From contig JAGFBZ010000855.1 of the NCBI GenBank assembly GCA_018398805.1, forward strand, positions 3,968,001-4,032,000: a stretch of DNA of 64,000 nt, read 5' to 3'. This document shows positions 12,801 to 25,150 of the stretch, piece after piece (position 1 is the first letter of the stretch; the number at the start of each line of letters is the position of its first letter). The position numbers and the translations under genes were made by a program. Source of the DNA: Hirundichthys speculiger. Lineage: Eukaryota > Chordata > Actinopteri > Beloniformes > Exocoetidae. Below the pieces are notes generated by a model. It was not told the DNA's origin. It ran no database searches and saw only the letters and a program-made list of their open reading frames with translations.

Positions 12801-15790
12801 GATTATAAAAATGTAGCCTCCTATCTTTGCTCACTTGCAAACATAAATATATATAAAACATGTTCTTGTACATGAATGTTTAAAAAAAAAAAAAAGCATG
12901 CATGCTCAGACACAAAGTCACATCACAGAGGACAAGCTAATACTTTTATTCCCACTCAGCAACTTCAATCTTTAAGGGTACAGACACAACTCAGTGAGTC
13001 AGCTCCCTAAATGATGCAGTTTTATGATGAAGAGCTGCTAATGGCTCAGTGGAACATCTTAAAAGGCCACTTAAGAGCTAGCAGGCCCATAAACTGTGTG
13101 ACACTCAGCAGTGGGATCAAACCACGCAATATTCTTTTGAGTTACTGAATGCATGTGTCTTGGCTTGTGCGTGCATTGGACTGATGGAGGTAGAGAAAAC
13201 AGACAGTTGGTGTATAAGGTGTAAGTTTGCAAGCATGACCACACCATCTCACTTGTCTCGCACCCTGGCTTCACTCAAAGTTCTGTATATCTTCCAGCGA
13301 CCAGGCTGAAAATGCTTGTGTGGTGAAACTAGTTTTTTCTCACTTTTGATACATTGATAAATGCAGGTACATCTCAGATTAGAGGATTGTATTCCTATAA
13401 AAAAAGAAAAAAAAACAATCATTAAAAATTTGTTTAATTTCTTTTCCCATTTAGAGCAGCAATATGTGCTTAAATCAGGAGAAAAAAAGCTACACCTTTG
13501 CAACTGCAGATCACTGGACAAGCTTTGCAATCACTGAGCACAATGCAGCAAAAAGCCTCCACTTACAGAAATTACTGTGTAATGACAGAGAAGCTGGTGA
13601 AGGTTCCATTAGGTTCTGATGAGGTGGTTGCCATGCTAATCCCAGTGGACGTGAAGAGTCTATATATAATACCATCATATTGTAAGTATGAGAGTCAGCT
13701 CTTTTTACATAGCTGCATTCAAAAATTTAGCTCTTATGAGTTTGCTAGGCTTTACACATTTAAAATTTTCAGTTGCATATCAATTATTTTATATAGCCCT
13801 TCTTTCAGGAGATTGTAAATATGTGATAATTATGGAACTCCTTTGTAATACTCTGCTGGAAAGACAAAATAATCTGAATCAATATTTGTTGTGACCGTTC
13901 TTTGTCTTTTGAAACTGTGGTAATTCACCCCATTGCACTTGCGCAGTACAACAAGGGCTTGTGATGTTGTTTGGAGGTTATCACAGTTTCTAGTTTCAAC
14001 AAAAAGCAAAAGTTCTTAATTAGTATTTGTGTTGAACCCACCACCCGCACGCATGCACAACTTTGCTTGCTTTTCCGCTGTTTTCATCATATATACGCGA
14101 CTGACCAGCAGAGATTAATTTTTCATCCCAGCATTTCAAAGCATTGAAATTACTAGCAAATACACAGCAGATTGGATTTTGTCTGAGAGTGGTGCTGCCT
14201 ACAGAGTCACAGTGGCGGGTAGAGGACATCAGCACAACAAACAATAGTCCTCTGACTCATCCCGATAAAGCAAAAGGTAATTTTGTTTTTGATGAGAATT
14301 ACTCTGTAAATTAATTTCCATGGCAATTAATCTTGATGCCTCACCTATAAGATGCAGTCTGCACTTTGGAAGAGGAGATAAAATGCAAAATAATTGAATT
14401 GATGAATTTACATTTTTTTGTAATGACCATGCCAGATTGGTTTTCTCATTTTAAGAGGTTTTTTTTTTTTCCATTATGAATGACCTGCGATGTTGAACGG
14501 CCATGTGGGCTCTCATATATTTAATAAATATCCCTTATTGTGCTTTATTCCATTGGTGAGGCTCAATTATTGCCTGTCACATCCAAAGTGCTGTTCTTAT
14601 CCCCTTCCCCATTCAGCCACCACCTCTCAAGGCACAGAGAAGCATTTCTTAATTAAACCCTTATTTTTCTACTTGACTGACATAGAAGAAGGGTCAGGGT
14701 TAAATCTGATTCTCTATCTCATACTGAGACTTGAGTGGCCTCACTCCCCAGGGGAAAGTTCTTTACCATCTAAACATCAGTCCCATTGAGTGCTATATTT
14801 TGCATAGGTGTGTAATCTGGTAGTTTAATAAAAACTGCAATGAGACAGATGTTCTGTGGAGGGATGAAAACTAAGGAGATAGATCTGTAAAAAGACAGGA
14901 TAAAATAAAGACAATTCTGAGGAAGTGTGTGGTGAAGTAAAAGTAATAAACAGGAAAAAGCAATTCACACTTAATAAAGAATCTCATATTTTAGCTATTG
15001 GATGAAATAATGTAAAAATGCATCACACTACTGTCAGATTATAACACTGGGGAGGAAAGCAAGCCTTATTACCTGATGCATTTCATTCTCATAAGGAGAA
15101 CAGAACTACACGAACAGCTGTGGAGAAGAACAAATCTTTCAAGGTAAGCAACAGTGAATTTCAGTACTGGAAAATGTGCTCAGCATTTGATGACTGAGTG
15201 TACTGAGCTATATCAGGGGCCATTTGTTTTGTTGCTTTGTTTGTTTGTTTTTTATTGTGTAGATGAAAAATAAAAGTTTTGAAGCTGAAAGCTGAAGTTG
15301 TGATATTCAACTTTTTTCCAGGCTCAGATCTTTTTTAGCTTTTTTAGCTTTACTTCCCATTTTAATTTGAAAGTCATAAACGACTATAAGGACTGCAGTA
15401 GATATGAATACATGAATGTTGTATGTGTTATACATTAAAGCGTGCTAAACCTAATGTGCAGGACTAGATTTTTTTATTTATCTGGGGTGGTTTATTTTTT
15501 ATTCTCACTGAATTACTCAAAATAACTATAACTTCATAATATGTCCTTATAAATCTCCAAAACTGCTAAGGGCTGCTAATGGACTCTCTGGCTTACTCAT
15601 GTGCTGCACATAATTTCAAATATGTCACCATCATGTAATGGTGTTGCACTCATATCATGTATTTCTCTGAGACCAGACTGCTTAGTGCTGAACTGAAAGT
15701 AAACGTTTAAGACAACAAACAGACTGAACCAGTGGTGGATCACGCTAGCACATGAAGAAATGCTTTTTTTCTTAAATCAAGCAAAAAACA
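6843..15790. other. non-coding, no gene seen
   Basis: No convincing exon on either strand. Short ORFs (for example minus strand 9090-9335 and plus strand 10131-10406) match no family I know and lack paired splice sites. The stretch at 10160-10420 is more GC-balanced and could be a conserved non-coding element, but that cannot be judged without other genomes. Confidence 0.55.
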
Positions 15791-15801
15791 TATGGTTGTA
15801 T

Positions 15802-15808
15802 ACATATA

Positions 15809-15890
<82 letters not shown>

Positions 15891-15980
15891 CTATCATATA
15901 CATATATACATATATATATAATATATATATACATACATACACATACACATGCACACACACACACACACACACATATATAT

Positions 15981-16020
<40 letters not shown>

Positions 16021-16076
16021 ATATATATATATATATATACACATCTATATATACATACATGTGTATATATATATGA
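15802..16076. repeat. compound (TA)n/(CA)n microsatellite
   Basis: About 270 bases of TA repeats interrupted by TACA and a CACACA block near 15952-15972. ORFs of I/Y codons here are artefacts. Confidence 0.95.
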
Positions 16077-17589
16077 GGCCATAAGTAAAATGATTTGAAG
16101 CTTCTCTGTACCCTTGCTTTTCTTCTAAAAACTGAAATAGGCTACCCCCACCACCACCACTTTATTTATTCGTGCATCACTGTTGTTTTTTTTGTTTTTT
16201 TTCTTGAAGGACAATCACATTTGTCAAAGCTTTCTCTGGTTCCACAAGCTTAAAATTCCTTCTCTGCCTTTTTCTGCTCATTCAAATAAGGAAGATTACA
16301 CCATAAAATGGCAGCTTTCCACGATATCCTCATGCTCAGGAAGTGTTAATGTTAACAACAGGGTATTTCCATCACTGCAATCTCTGAGCCAAAAGGAATA
16401 GTCTCTGATAGTCAGCCATCACACAGTGAATATTTTCTTCAGTGCCAGTCAGGTCAGTCATCTTTTTTTTTTTTCTCATTCGTGGAAGGATTATTCGGGA
16501 GCTTTATAGAAGCAGATGTAATAAAGAGACACTGAACAAATTCGCTTTCACAAGTTCTGTGATAAAAATAGTCCCCTAGATTTCTTCATGTATATCATGC
16601 TTGTATAACATCTTTTTAACCCAACAGTCATCTGCAAAAGTAACTGCCCCCATTTATTATTTTTGTTTGTATACTTGTTTCTTTGTTTATTTGTTTTTTA
16701 ACCATTATAAAAATCATCTGTAAAACATTTTGCACTGCACTCTGTGAATTCAGAACTCGGACTGACGTCTCATGTGTGAGTGATTTGTTTTTTCATGATC
16801 TGTGATGGACTGCTGACCTATCCAAGCTGGACCTCTGCCTTTCTTCCAAAGACAGTTGAAAGAGTCTACTGCTCTACTTCTCCCTGTTTGTTTCCTGTAT
16901 GACGTTTCAGTCTCTCACATCACTGTTGAGGAGTTTTGTCTGATTCTTCCTCATATATTTACTTGAGTTCATTGAAGTGTTGGAGTATTTACTTACACAC
17001 AGCTCTCAATAGGCAGAATATAGTGATTTATTTATTTATTTATTAACAATTGCACCCTGATGAACATGCTGTGTTATAGGACTCTACAACATAAATTAGC
17101 TTGTGGGCATCCACCTGCTCTCCCCACACATCCATCGCTCTTACAATTTACATCATGAGTGTAAAGGAGGAAAAGTAACTGATGGGGGAATAACTCAAAC
17201 AAGACTGCAGCCTGTGATTATTGTCATTATTGTGCAGATTCTTTTCTCAGTTGATTGATTCAGAAACTCAGAAAATTATTTCACAGCCCAGAGAGGCATC
17301 CTTACTTTATTTGTTTTGAACAAACAAAAGTGATAAATCAAAAGTAATGGAATAAATAGCCGCAAATCAGTTTTGATATTGGACAAGGTGAAACTGGGAA
17401 ATGTTGATATTTTGCATTAAGAATGACTTAAAGACTTAAAGATTATTGAAATAATGAATTAATAATTAAAAATATGTTCTAACTTGGTGAAATAGTAATC
17501 CATTTTACTTATGAAGCACTTTTAGTTAAAAAGGAAATCTCAAAGTGCAACAGGAATTTAAAAAAAAAGGCATGAAAATATAAGTATAA
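16077..17589. other. non-coding, no gene seen
   Basis: AT-rich sequence without a recognisable exon or repeat family. A short (ATTT)n run lies near 17027-17044. Confidence 0.5.
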
Positions 17590-18065
17590 AAAATAAAATA
17601 AACTGGGAGCAGGTATTCAAAGGCTTTCTTTGAGAATTAGGTTTTCAAGCCCTTTTTATAAGCACCCACAGTCTGTGGGGTCTTCAGATGCTTGGGAAGG
17701 GAGTTCCATGGGCAGGTATGGAGGAGGTTGCTGTTTTCAGAATAGCGATTGTGGGATGTTTGCTGAGCGATGAGTTGCTTGAGGTAGACTGGGGCATTGG
17801 CATGGATGCACTGAGGACAGCAGTTTTGCACTGAATTCTGAAGGACACAGGGAGCCAGCGAAAGGGATTTGAAGGATGGGTGTGAAGTGCTGTTGTTTAC
17901 AGAATCTCATCAGTATCCTGACAGCGCTGTTTTGTATCTGCGAGAGCTTTTGAACACTCTTGCAAGGGACCCCAATAAGGAGCGCATTGCATAGTTCATT
18001 GTGAAAGAGACAAAGGTGTAGACAAGTTTTCTGCAACAGATAGGGAGAGGGTGGGACTGGGTTTG
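17590..18065 (-). mobile_element. L2-like LINE fragment, reverse transcriptase C-terminal part
   Basis: Minus-strand frames read ELCNALLIGVPCKSVQKLSQ and IQNSAVRILMRF, then, after a frameshift, NSLPKHLKTPQTVGAYKKGL. These resemble the YCNALLSGLP ... LQ.VQN.AARLL and WNSLP blocks at the end of L2-clade reverse transcriptases. It is interrupted by stops and frameshifts, so it is a dead copy. Confidence 0.7.
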
Positions 18066-18113
18066 TCAATGTTTTTGAGGTATATATATATATATATATA
18101 TACATACACACAT

Positions 18114-19398
<1,285 letters not shown>

Positions 19399-20028
19399 CA
19401 TACCTGTCAAGTTTTGGATTTGAAAATAAGGGAAATTTTCTGAGGCCCTCCACGAGCAGTATCCCTTACATTTTTGGTGTACAGAAAAGCTAAAATCACA
19501 GCTACACTACTTCTTTATATTTCAGCCAGCTCTTTTGTTTCCTGTGAGCCATTATTGGACAAATTGATCAATCCAGGTGTGTCTGACCATTGCTGTGAGG
19601 TCAGACACACCTGGATTAATTAGTTTGTCAATTAATGTTACACAGGAAAAAAGGCAGCTGGCTGAAGTTCAGGAAGTAGTACAGCTGTGCATAAAGCCAC
19701 ATTGACATAATGTGAACATTCATTACAGCCTAAATGAAAACACAAAGGTGTGTATATGAAGAGTATTTATTTGAAGGGATTTGCATTTTTTGTTCATTTC
19801 ACTGTAGTGGGCTAATGCTGTGTGTTATCGCGAGGCAGGTGACAGATTGGGAATGTTTTTTTGTTTTTTGTTTTTCTTTTACCCCGCCCGATGCAGTATT
19901 ATTTTTTTTAATAACGCACATTAAAATACAGGAGATTTATGGGAAAATACTAATACGGGAGGACGGTGGGAGAGAAGAGTAAAATACAGGACTTTCCCGG
20001 CCAAAACAGGGATACTAGACAGGTATGA
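19399..20028. mobile_element. TIR element with CATACCTGTC ends
   Basis: The left end CATACCTGTCAAG and the right end GACAGGTATG are inverted repeats of about 10 bp. The interior is non-coding and holds a long hairpin at 19497-19689. No clear target-site duplication was seen. Confidence 0.55.
19497..19689. repeat. long imperfect hairpin, arms about 90 nt
   Basis: The arms close on a perfect 16-bp stem, CCAGGTGTGTCTGACC paired with GGTCAGACACACCTGG, across a 10-nt loop. The complementarity then continues outward with small bulges through TTCAGCCAGC/GCTGGCTGAA to CACAGCT...CTACTTC/GAAGTAGT...AGCTGTG. Confidence 0.85.
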
Positions 20029-20029
20029 T

Positions 20030-20640
20030 TTGGACCCGGAACCGACTCGAGTCTTTAGTGTCCGACCACAAACTGAACCGAGATACCCGAATAGAATCGA
20101 GACAATACACCCCATAGTTGCTCATGTTAAAGTTGTCTAGCGTTGAATAAAACTTGATTTTCTTATCTAAATGTTGTCTTCTTCTACCCGGTTCAGTTGC
20201 TCCATAGGCTACGTGATGTAAACAACAATAAATCCACGTCGTTATTTTCTTTGTGGATACAGATGCTATTGGTAGCAACTGCTAACACTAACAGCCTACA
20301 CCAGTCAGGACGTGTCGTGAATATGTTCTCTCATCCAGCGTTGTCATGTTGGCGATCCGTAGTGCCTTACAGCTGCCAGGCATACCAGCAATAACACGCT
20401 ACGGCAACACGATTGTCTCATGACAAACACGCCACGTTAATGAATAATCATTCAACTGCCCCGAGTCCTGACATTGGCTGTCACCACCAATATCTTTAAC
20501 TCTCTCGAGTAAACGAGGACCCAGCCTGTCAGAGAGCACCGACCAGATCTGAGACTAACTAGCGATTCCAACCCGAGCCCAGAGTCACGTCTTTTGAATG
20601 GACCCGAGACCCGATTCAGGTCGGGTCCAGATTCACACTA
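20030..20640. mobile_element. putative DNA transposon remnant with GGACCCG ends
   Basis: TTGGACCCGGAACCGACTCG at the left and GATTCAGGTCGGGTCCAGA at the right are related in inverted orientation. The interior is CpG-richer than its surroundings and non-coding. Family not determined. Confidence 0.4.
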
Positions 20641-20649
20641 GGGTTGGTA

Positions 20650-21115
20650 ACTGTTGATGAGAGGAGAATGTCCTGTCTGGAAAACATGATGGTATTTCTG
20701 AGAGATGACTGGACCTGATGTGGGGTGCTGACAAGTATGGTTTCAGTTTTGGAGCTGTTTAATTTAAGGAAGTTGGTGGTCCATGGTATTAAAATCTGCA
20801 GTTGGGTCTAGAATATGAGTACCCTCATGAACAGAGCTGAAATCTGATTGGATTCTTTCAAACAGATTGTGAAATTGTAAGTGGTTCTGCAGTTGAGTGG
20901 TGACAGCTTTTCAATGGGAGGTTGGATATGGGTTGGTGAGGACTTCTGGGTCAAGGGTTAGTAATTAAGAAGTGGTTTGATGACTGCAGTTTTAAGCACA
21001 GATGAGACAAGGCCAGACTGAAGGTACTGGTTTATTATTTTTGTAAAAAAGGGGGCTCATGGCAGGAAAGTTCAATTTTATCAGGGTTGTGGGAGAATTT
21101 CAAGAAACTTTGTCA
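20650..21115 (-). mobile_element. L2-like LINE fragment, reverse transcriptase core
   Basis: Minus-strand translation gives FERIQSDFSSVHEG and LDPTADFNTMDHQLP. These are decayed forms of the FQSGFR..HSTETAL and LDLSAAFDTVDH motifs of L2-type reverse transcriptase. Stops show it is inactive. Confidence 0.6.
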
Positions 21116-21318
21116 TTGAGCCGGCATCCCAGCACAACGAAATTAAATTCCAGTACATCGTCCAAGAAACAGAGAAATATAGTAGGACATGGGTTGACGG
21201 TGCACTGTCGCTGAGGCTGCAGCTAAGTGCCCAGCGCTGCCTTTATTTAGATAAGGAAATTAGGTGACACAGGGAGAGAGAAGAGGGTTAAAAAACAAAC
21301 AAATAAAAAAAAAAAAAA

Positions 21319-21338
21319 CACACACACACACACACACA
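21319..21338. repeat. (CA)n microsatellite
   Basis: CA dinucleotides after an A-rich run. Confidence 0.9.
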
Positions 21339-21361
21339 CTTTCACAACGTGTCCTATAGAG

Positions 21362-21700
21362 CAGTGGTCCCCAAACCTTGGGCCGCAAACTGGTACCGGG
21401 CTCTGGATCAATTGGTACCACACAAGAAAAAAATTTGTTTTTAAAGTTTTATTTATTATATGAGTATGAACAAGCTTTTATTTTGAAAAATGACCGGATT
21501 CTCTCGGTTACATCTCAGTCACTTGAGCGCCAAAATTAAACCCAGCTAGCAAAATAAGTAAGAAACAGGCATCTTTGGAAAGCTTCCTTGTGTAAGGGGA
21601 AAATGCACAGTGAAGAAAGAAGAACAGCCTACGATTTCCAAGAAAAAAAGTTTTTAACAGACAATACCAGGAGGCAGTACCGTAGGAAGTAGGGATGCTG
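21362..21700 (+). mobile_element. hAT-like element, 5' end and decayed transposase start
   Basis: CAGTGGTCCCCAAACCTTGG is the familiar terminus of a common vertebrate hAT family. Further in, a broken frame reads KKQASLESFL, resembling the start of hAT (SCAND3/ZBED-like) transposases. The right end was not identified. Confidence 0.5.
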
Positions 21701-21712
21701 CAGCCCCACCAG

Positions 21713-21713
<1 letters not shown>

Positions 21714-21761
<48 letters not shown>
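21714..21761 (+). repeat. 48-base poly(G) run
   Basis: Uninterrupted G homopolymer bracketed by GCTGCAGC-type sequence (GATGCTGCAGCCCC on the left, CTGCAGCAC on the right). It encodes spurious polyproline or polyglycine ORFs. Confidence 0.95.
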
Positions 21762-21849
21762 CTGCAGCACAATCAAATATGTAAAGAAAAAAAAACTTTG
21801 GAACGGGAGAAAAAATGTGGGACAAAAAAAATAAATGTTTAAAATTTAC

Positions 21850-22203
21850 TCTGTCCTCCATCCTCTTCTCTGTCCTCCATCCTCTCTCTGTCCTGTCTCC
21901 CCTCTTTTCTTTCTCTACCCAGCTGGCCTTCGGCAGGAAGGTCCCCCCATATGAGCCAGGTCCTGCTCAAGGTTTCTTCCTCTTAAAGTGGAGTTTTTCC
22001 TTGCCACTGTTTGGTATAAAGGTTTTTTTTCTCCCTACGTGGGAGTTTTTTTTACCTGCCATTATCATTGATTGGATTTAATTATATAATCTTAGTTGAT
22101 GATATTTGCTCGGGGGTCATGCTCTGGGTCTCTGTAAAGCGCCTAGAGACAATTGTCATTGTAACAGACGCTATATAAATAAAATTGAATTGAATTGAAT
22201 TGA
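21850..22203 (+). mobile_element. 3' end of a common fish LINE/SINE with (AATTG)n tail
   Basis: Contains GGCCTTCGGCAGGAAGGTCC, GGTTTCTTCCT...GGAGTTTTTCCTTGCCACTG and CGCTATATAAATAAAATTG followed by three AATTG pentamers. This set is met at the 3' ends of very many fish retroposons. The exact family was not assigned. Confidence 0.7.
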
Positions 22204-22384
22204 AGGGGTGGTGGGGGCATAACATTCCAGGAGAAATTGAGATAAAGCAGCCTTCAAGGCTGGCTTCAGGGAGCCAATTCAGATAAGAGTAGATAGCTTA
22301 GGTCAGGTGACTTGAGAATTTGGTCTGCCTTAGAGTCTTTCTAGTTAATCTCAGTGGGAGTCAATCCAAATGTCCGAATACAGG

Positions 22385-22800
22385 TCAGTTCTCCTTGAGC
22401 AGGGCTTGCAACTTCTCCATGTTAGAGTCCATTTTGCCCATGAGTTCAAGAATCATCTCTAGCTCACGATTCAGGTCAGGAATCACATCCAGTTTCTGAT
22501 TTAGCTCACCAAGAATTGCAGTCTGAGTGTTCACAGCCCGACTCAATCGAACACACGCGGCAGGCAGGTTCACGGTGTCCAGAATAGCGACTGCTGACTG
22601 CTTAATTTTTCAATACACCAGGTATCCGCCGACTCCAAATAGCAGAAGTCCTGTGATCATGAGTCCAAATAGAAACACATCTTCAATGTACAAAGGAGCC
22701 AATCACGCCAGTTTCCATTTCCACCAGGAATCCATGACATATCCAGCTGCTAGTGTTGCATTGAGATACCAGCTGACCAGATCAATGGTTGAAGAATAGA
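22385..22800 (-). pseudogene. decayed membrane-protein-like ORF, probably from a mobile or endogenous viral element
   Basis: One minus-strand frame is open for about 135 codons apart from two internal TGA codons. It shows a hydrophobic segment of about 23 residues (within IEDVFLFGLMITGLLLFGVG) and then a leucine-heptad-like region (LNQKLDVIPDLNRELEMIL) ending at TGA 22385-22387. A single-pass membrane segment plus coiled coil suits an element-encoded or envelope-like protein, but I recognise no family. It lies in a transposon nest and is broken. Confidence 0.4.
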
Positions 22801-22980
22801 ATATTATCCTGAGTGAGGCTCCAAAACAGCTTTGTCAGGATTTGAGAAGAAGGACTCCAAGGACCCAAGCCCAGGAGTACGTAAAAAGGATATTTATTTT
22901 CAAATAAAACAAAGTCCAAACTAAACCAAAATCCACAAAAGTAATCAAAATAGGGTAAAACAGAAAGTCCAAACAAACTA

Positions 22981-23500
22981 GTGATGGATCCAGCAACACC
23001 GATGCGTCGGCGCATGCGTCGAGCTCAGAGAGCAACACCCATGTCGGTACGTGTCGGTGCGCGTCGGTGCACGTTTAGCCTTAAGAAAGCCACGTGACCA
23101 ATACAGGCTGGGGCGCCGAAAAGGGGGGGGGTAAAGGATACGGATTATAGGGGCCCATGATTGAGGGGGGCCCAGAGAGGCCCCTAATTATGATCAAAAA
23201 TAGCATCAACAAATTTCGCCGCTGTGTTGGGGGGCCCGGTAAAGATTCTTTTCATGGGGCCCAAAATCCCTAGCGGCGCCCCTGAATACAGGTACTGTAT
23301 CGAATTGACAGTGACGCGCCAAACTGTGTTTATAAGGAAGCGCATCTGTCGACGGGATGCACTGCCAAAAGAATCTCCGATCATTTGTCACATGTCGTCA
23401 GAATCAGCAACAATCATGGACCAGCCTCAAGCTCAAAAGAAAGGTTTCCAGCAAATGGCACAATTTTGATCTCATATCGGAAAATAAGGTATTTGTTTTA
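22981..23500 (+). mobile_element. hAT-like element with decayed BED zinc-finger start
   Basis: The left part is rich in GTCGGTGCGCGTCGG-type repeats (22990-23075). From about 23415 a frame reads KVSSKWHNFDLISENKV, like the SSKVW.HF..ISENK start of BED-finger hAT transposases. It is interrupted by the 177-bp element at 23108-23284. The right end was not defined. Confidence 0.5.
23108..23284. mobile_element. 177-bp hAT-type MITE with perfect 8-bp target duplication
   Basis: The ends CTGGGGCGCCG and CGGCGCCCCTG are inverted repeats with one mismatch. AATACAGG flanks both sides (23100-23107 and 23285-23292), giving an exact 8-bp duplication. The inside is G/C-homopolymer-rich with GGGGCCC blocks. 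Confidence 0.85.
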
Positions 23501-23539
23501 ATTTCCTTGTTTCACCCTGTTTTCACCCTGTCACCCAAT

Positions 23540-24690
23540 TATAGTGACCAAATTATCACGGTTTACGATATTATCTTGGTATTCTTCATTGCTGTATAAA
23601 TGTCCAAAAAAACATATACATTTAAATAATTTCCCAAAATCTTGTGATTTTTTTGCCATACTAAAACATCAGAAGCCAAAATTTTATCATAATGAAACTT
23701 TCACATTAAAAGGGCAAACAATTGGCACAGAAAGGTTGGATTTTAAATGAACAAAATAAATAACAGGAACAAAGCTTATTTCTTTGATGCAAATTTAAAT
23801 AAACACTTTAACAACCATAGTAGGTCAAAATATGCAAACAATTATCAGGAACAAAAATGATAGTGAAAGTTCAAATAAAAAAAACTTTGGACTTTAAGAT
23901 GAACCTTAAATACGTATAAATGTGCAAATAAAGAAACAGTGTAAAGGAGCCAAATATGTTGATATGAATTGTAGTTCACTCTGTGTGTCTGTGAGTGTCG
24001 CTGTGGTGTTACCTGAGGGTCAGGTATAAAAGTAGCTGCCTGTTATTGGTTAGGTGTTTGACCTGGAAGGGCAAAAGGTTTTTGACCGCTGTGGTGCTAA
24101 CTGTCTGCGTTATGGTTTTCGGATCAGTTAATGGAATAAATTAATATTTTAACTACATCAGAAAAACATTGTTCCGGTCCTTTTTCGAACCAACACGCAA
24201 CAGTAACGTTTACGAAATGGGAGTTAGCGAAGCGAGTCAACCAGGTTACTCTTGGTCAAACATCTCAGTAGCTTGTAGCATTAGCCTTAGCTCCTTCAAG
24301 TTGCTTGTACAAATTATAATAAACTGTAAACAAGTGCTCTGTAGACAGAATAATTGTCCTCCACCAGTTGTCCTTCTGCATTCTTAAAAAAAAAAAATAA
24401 AATAAATATGCCCAGACCTCGGATTTCGTCATTTTAGTGGGTTGGTAAATGTCCTGCGTGCTATCACCAGTTTCCTCCATGCTCACGTTACAATGCCGAT
24501 GTTACAAGCTACATATTCACACGGGACACAGTCATGAGTTGCTCGTAGACTTGAATGAGGCTGATATTACAAATCCCGGTAATCGACCGCAATAATGAGA
24601 TGAAGTCAAACTTAAACGGTAATCGTTATCGCGTAAAATTTTACCGCGCTTTACCGTAATACCGGTAACCGTTTCATCTCTATTGCAGAG
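23540..24690. mobile_element. possible hAT-like non-autonomous element
   Basis: The right end, ACCGGTAACCGTTTCATCTC (to about 24682), has the ACCG-rich form of a common fish hAT terminus. A degenerate partner, TTATCACGGTTTACGATATTA, lies near 23553. The interior is AT-rich and non-coding. Confidence 0.35.
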
Positions 24691-24719
24691 TAAACCTCTG
24701 GCTGGTGCCAGGTTTCACA

Positions 24720-25150
24720 GAGTCACATGAAGTCACTTCCTTTGTCAAAGATGTGGATAAGGCATGATTTATTTGTCAATGATTGCACATTAACAAGTTC
24801 TATTTTGATATTTGATGGACAGGTGAGCCTCTGCAAGGTCTGAAGCACAGAGAAATCTATTCCACACCTTCTGGTCCATTCAAGGTCTGGTGGACTTGCA
24901 ATGTTTCCAGCTGTGATACATCCAGCAGAAGCAACGTTCTGATGACGTGTCAGAAGTGCAACAGAGCACCCAGCAGAGCAGATAGATGGAGTCTGAGTTA
25001 CCAGGCTGAGGGTAAACAAACTTTTGATTGGCTGAGGAGACAAACACAGGCATGAAAGTGCCCAATTCCTTGAAAAGCAGCTCAAGGGCTGTACAGTGAG
25101 AATACCTTAAACAAGACAGCAGGGTCACATCAGGTACGTGCAGGACAATG
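24720..25150 (-). mobile_element. L2-like LINE fragment, start of endonuclease region
   Basis: Minus strand reads NIKIELVNVQSLTNKSCLI, a decayed match to the LKIALLNVRSLNNKS..I start of L2-type endonuclease domains. The upstream frame is open but unrecognised. It could belong to the same original copy as the fragments at 20650 and 17590. Confidence 0.5.

Noticed and set aside
15772..16082. ORFs of alternating I/Y on both strands
   Set aside because: They are translations of (TA)n/(CA)n microsatellites, as at 18981-19493.
21508..21861. 117-aa minus-strand ORF with a proline run
   Set aside because: The proline run is the poly(G) tract read on the other strand; flanks are transposon sequence.
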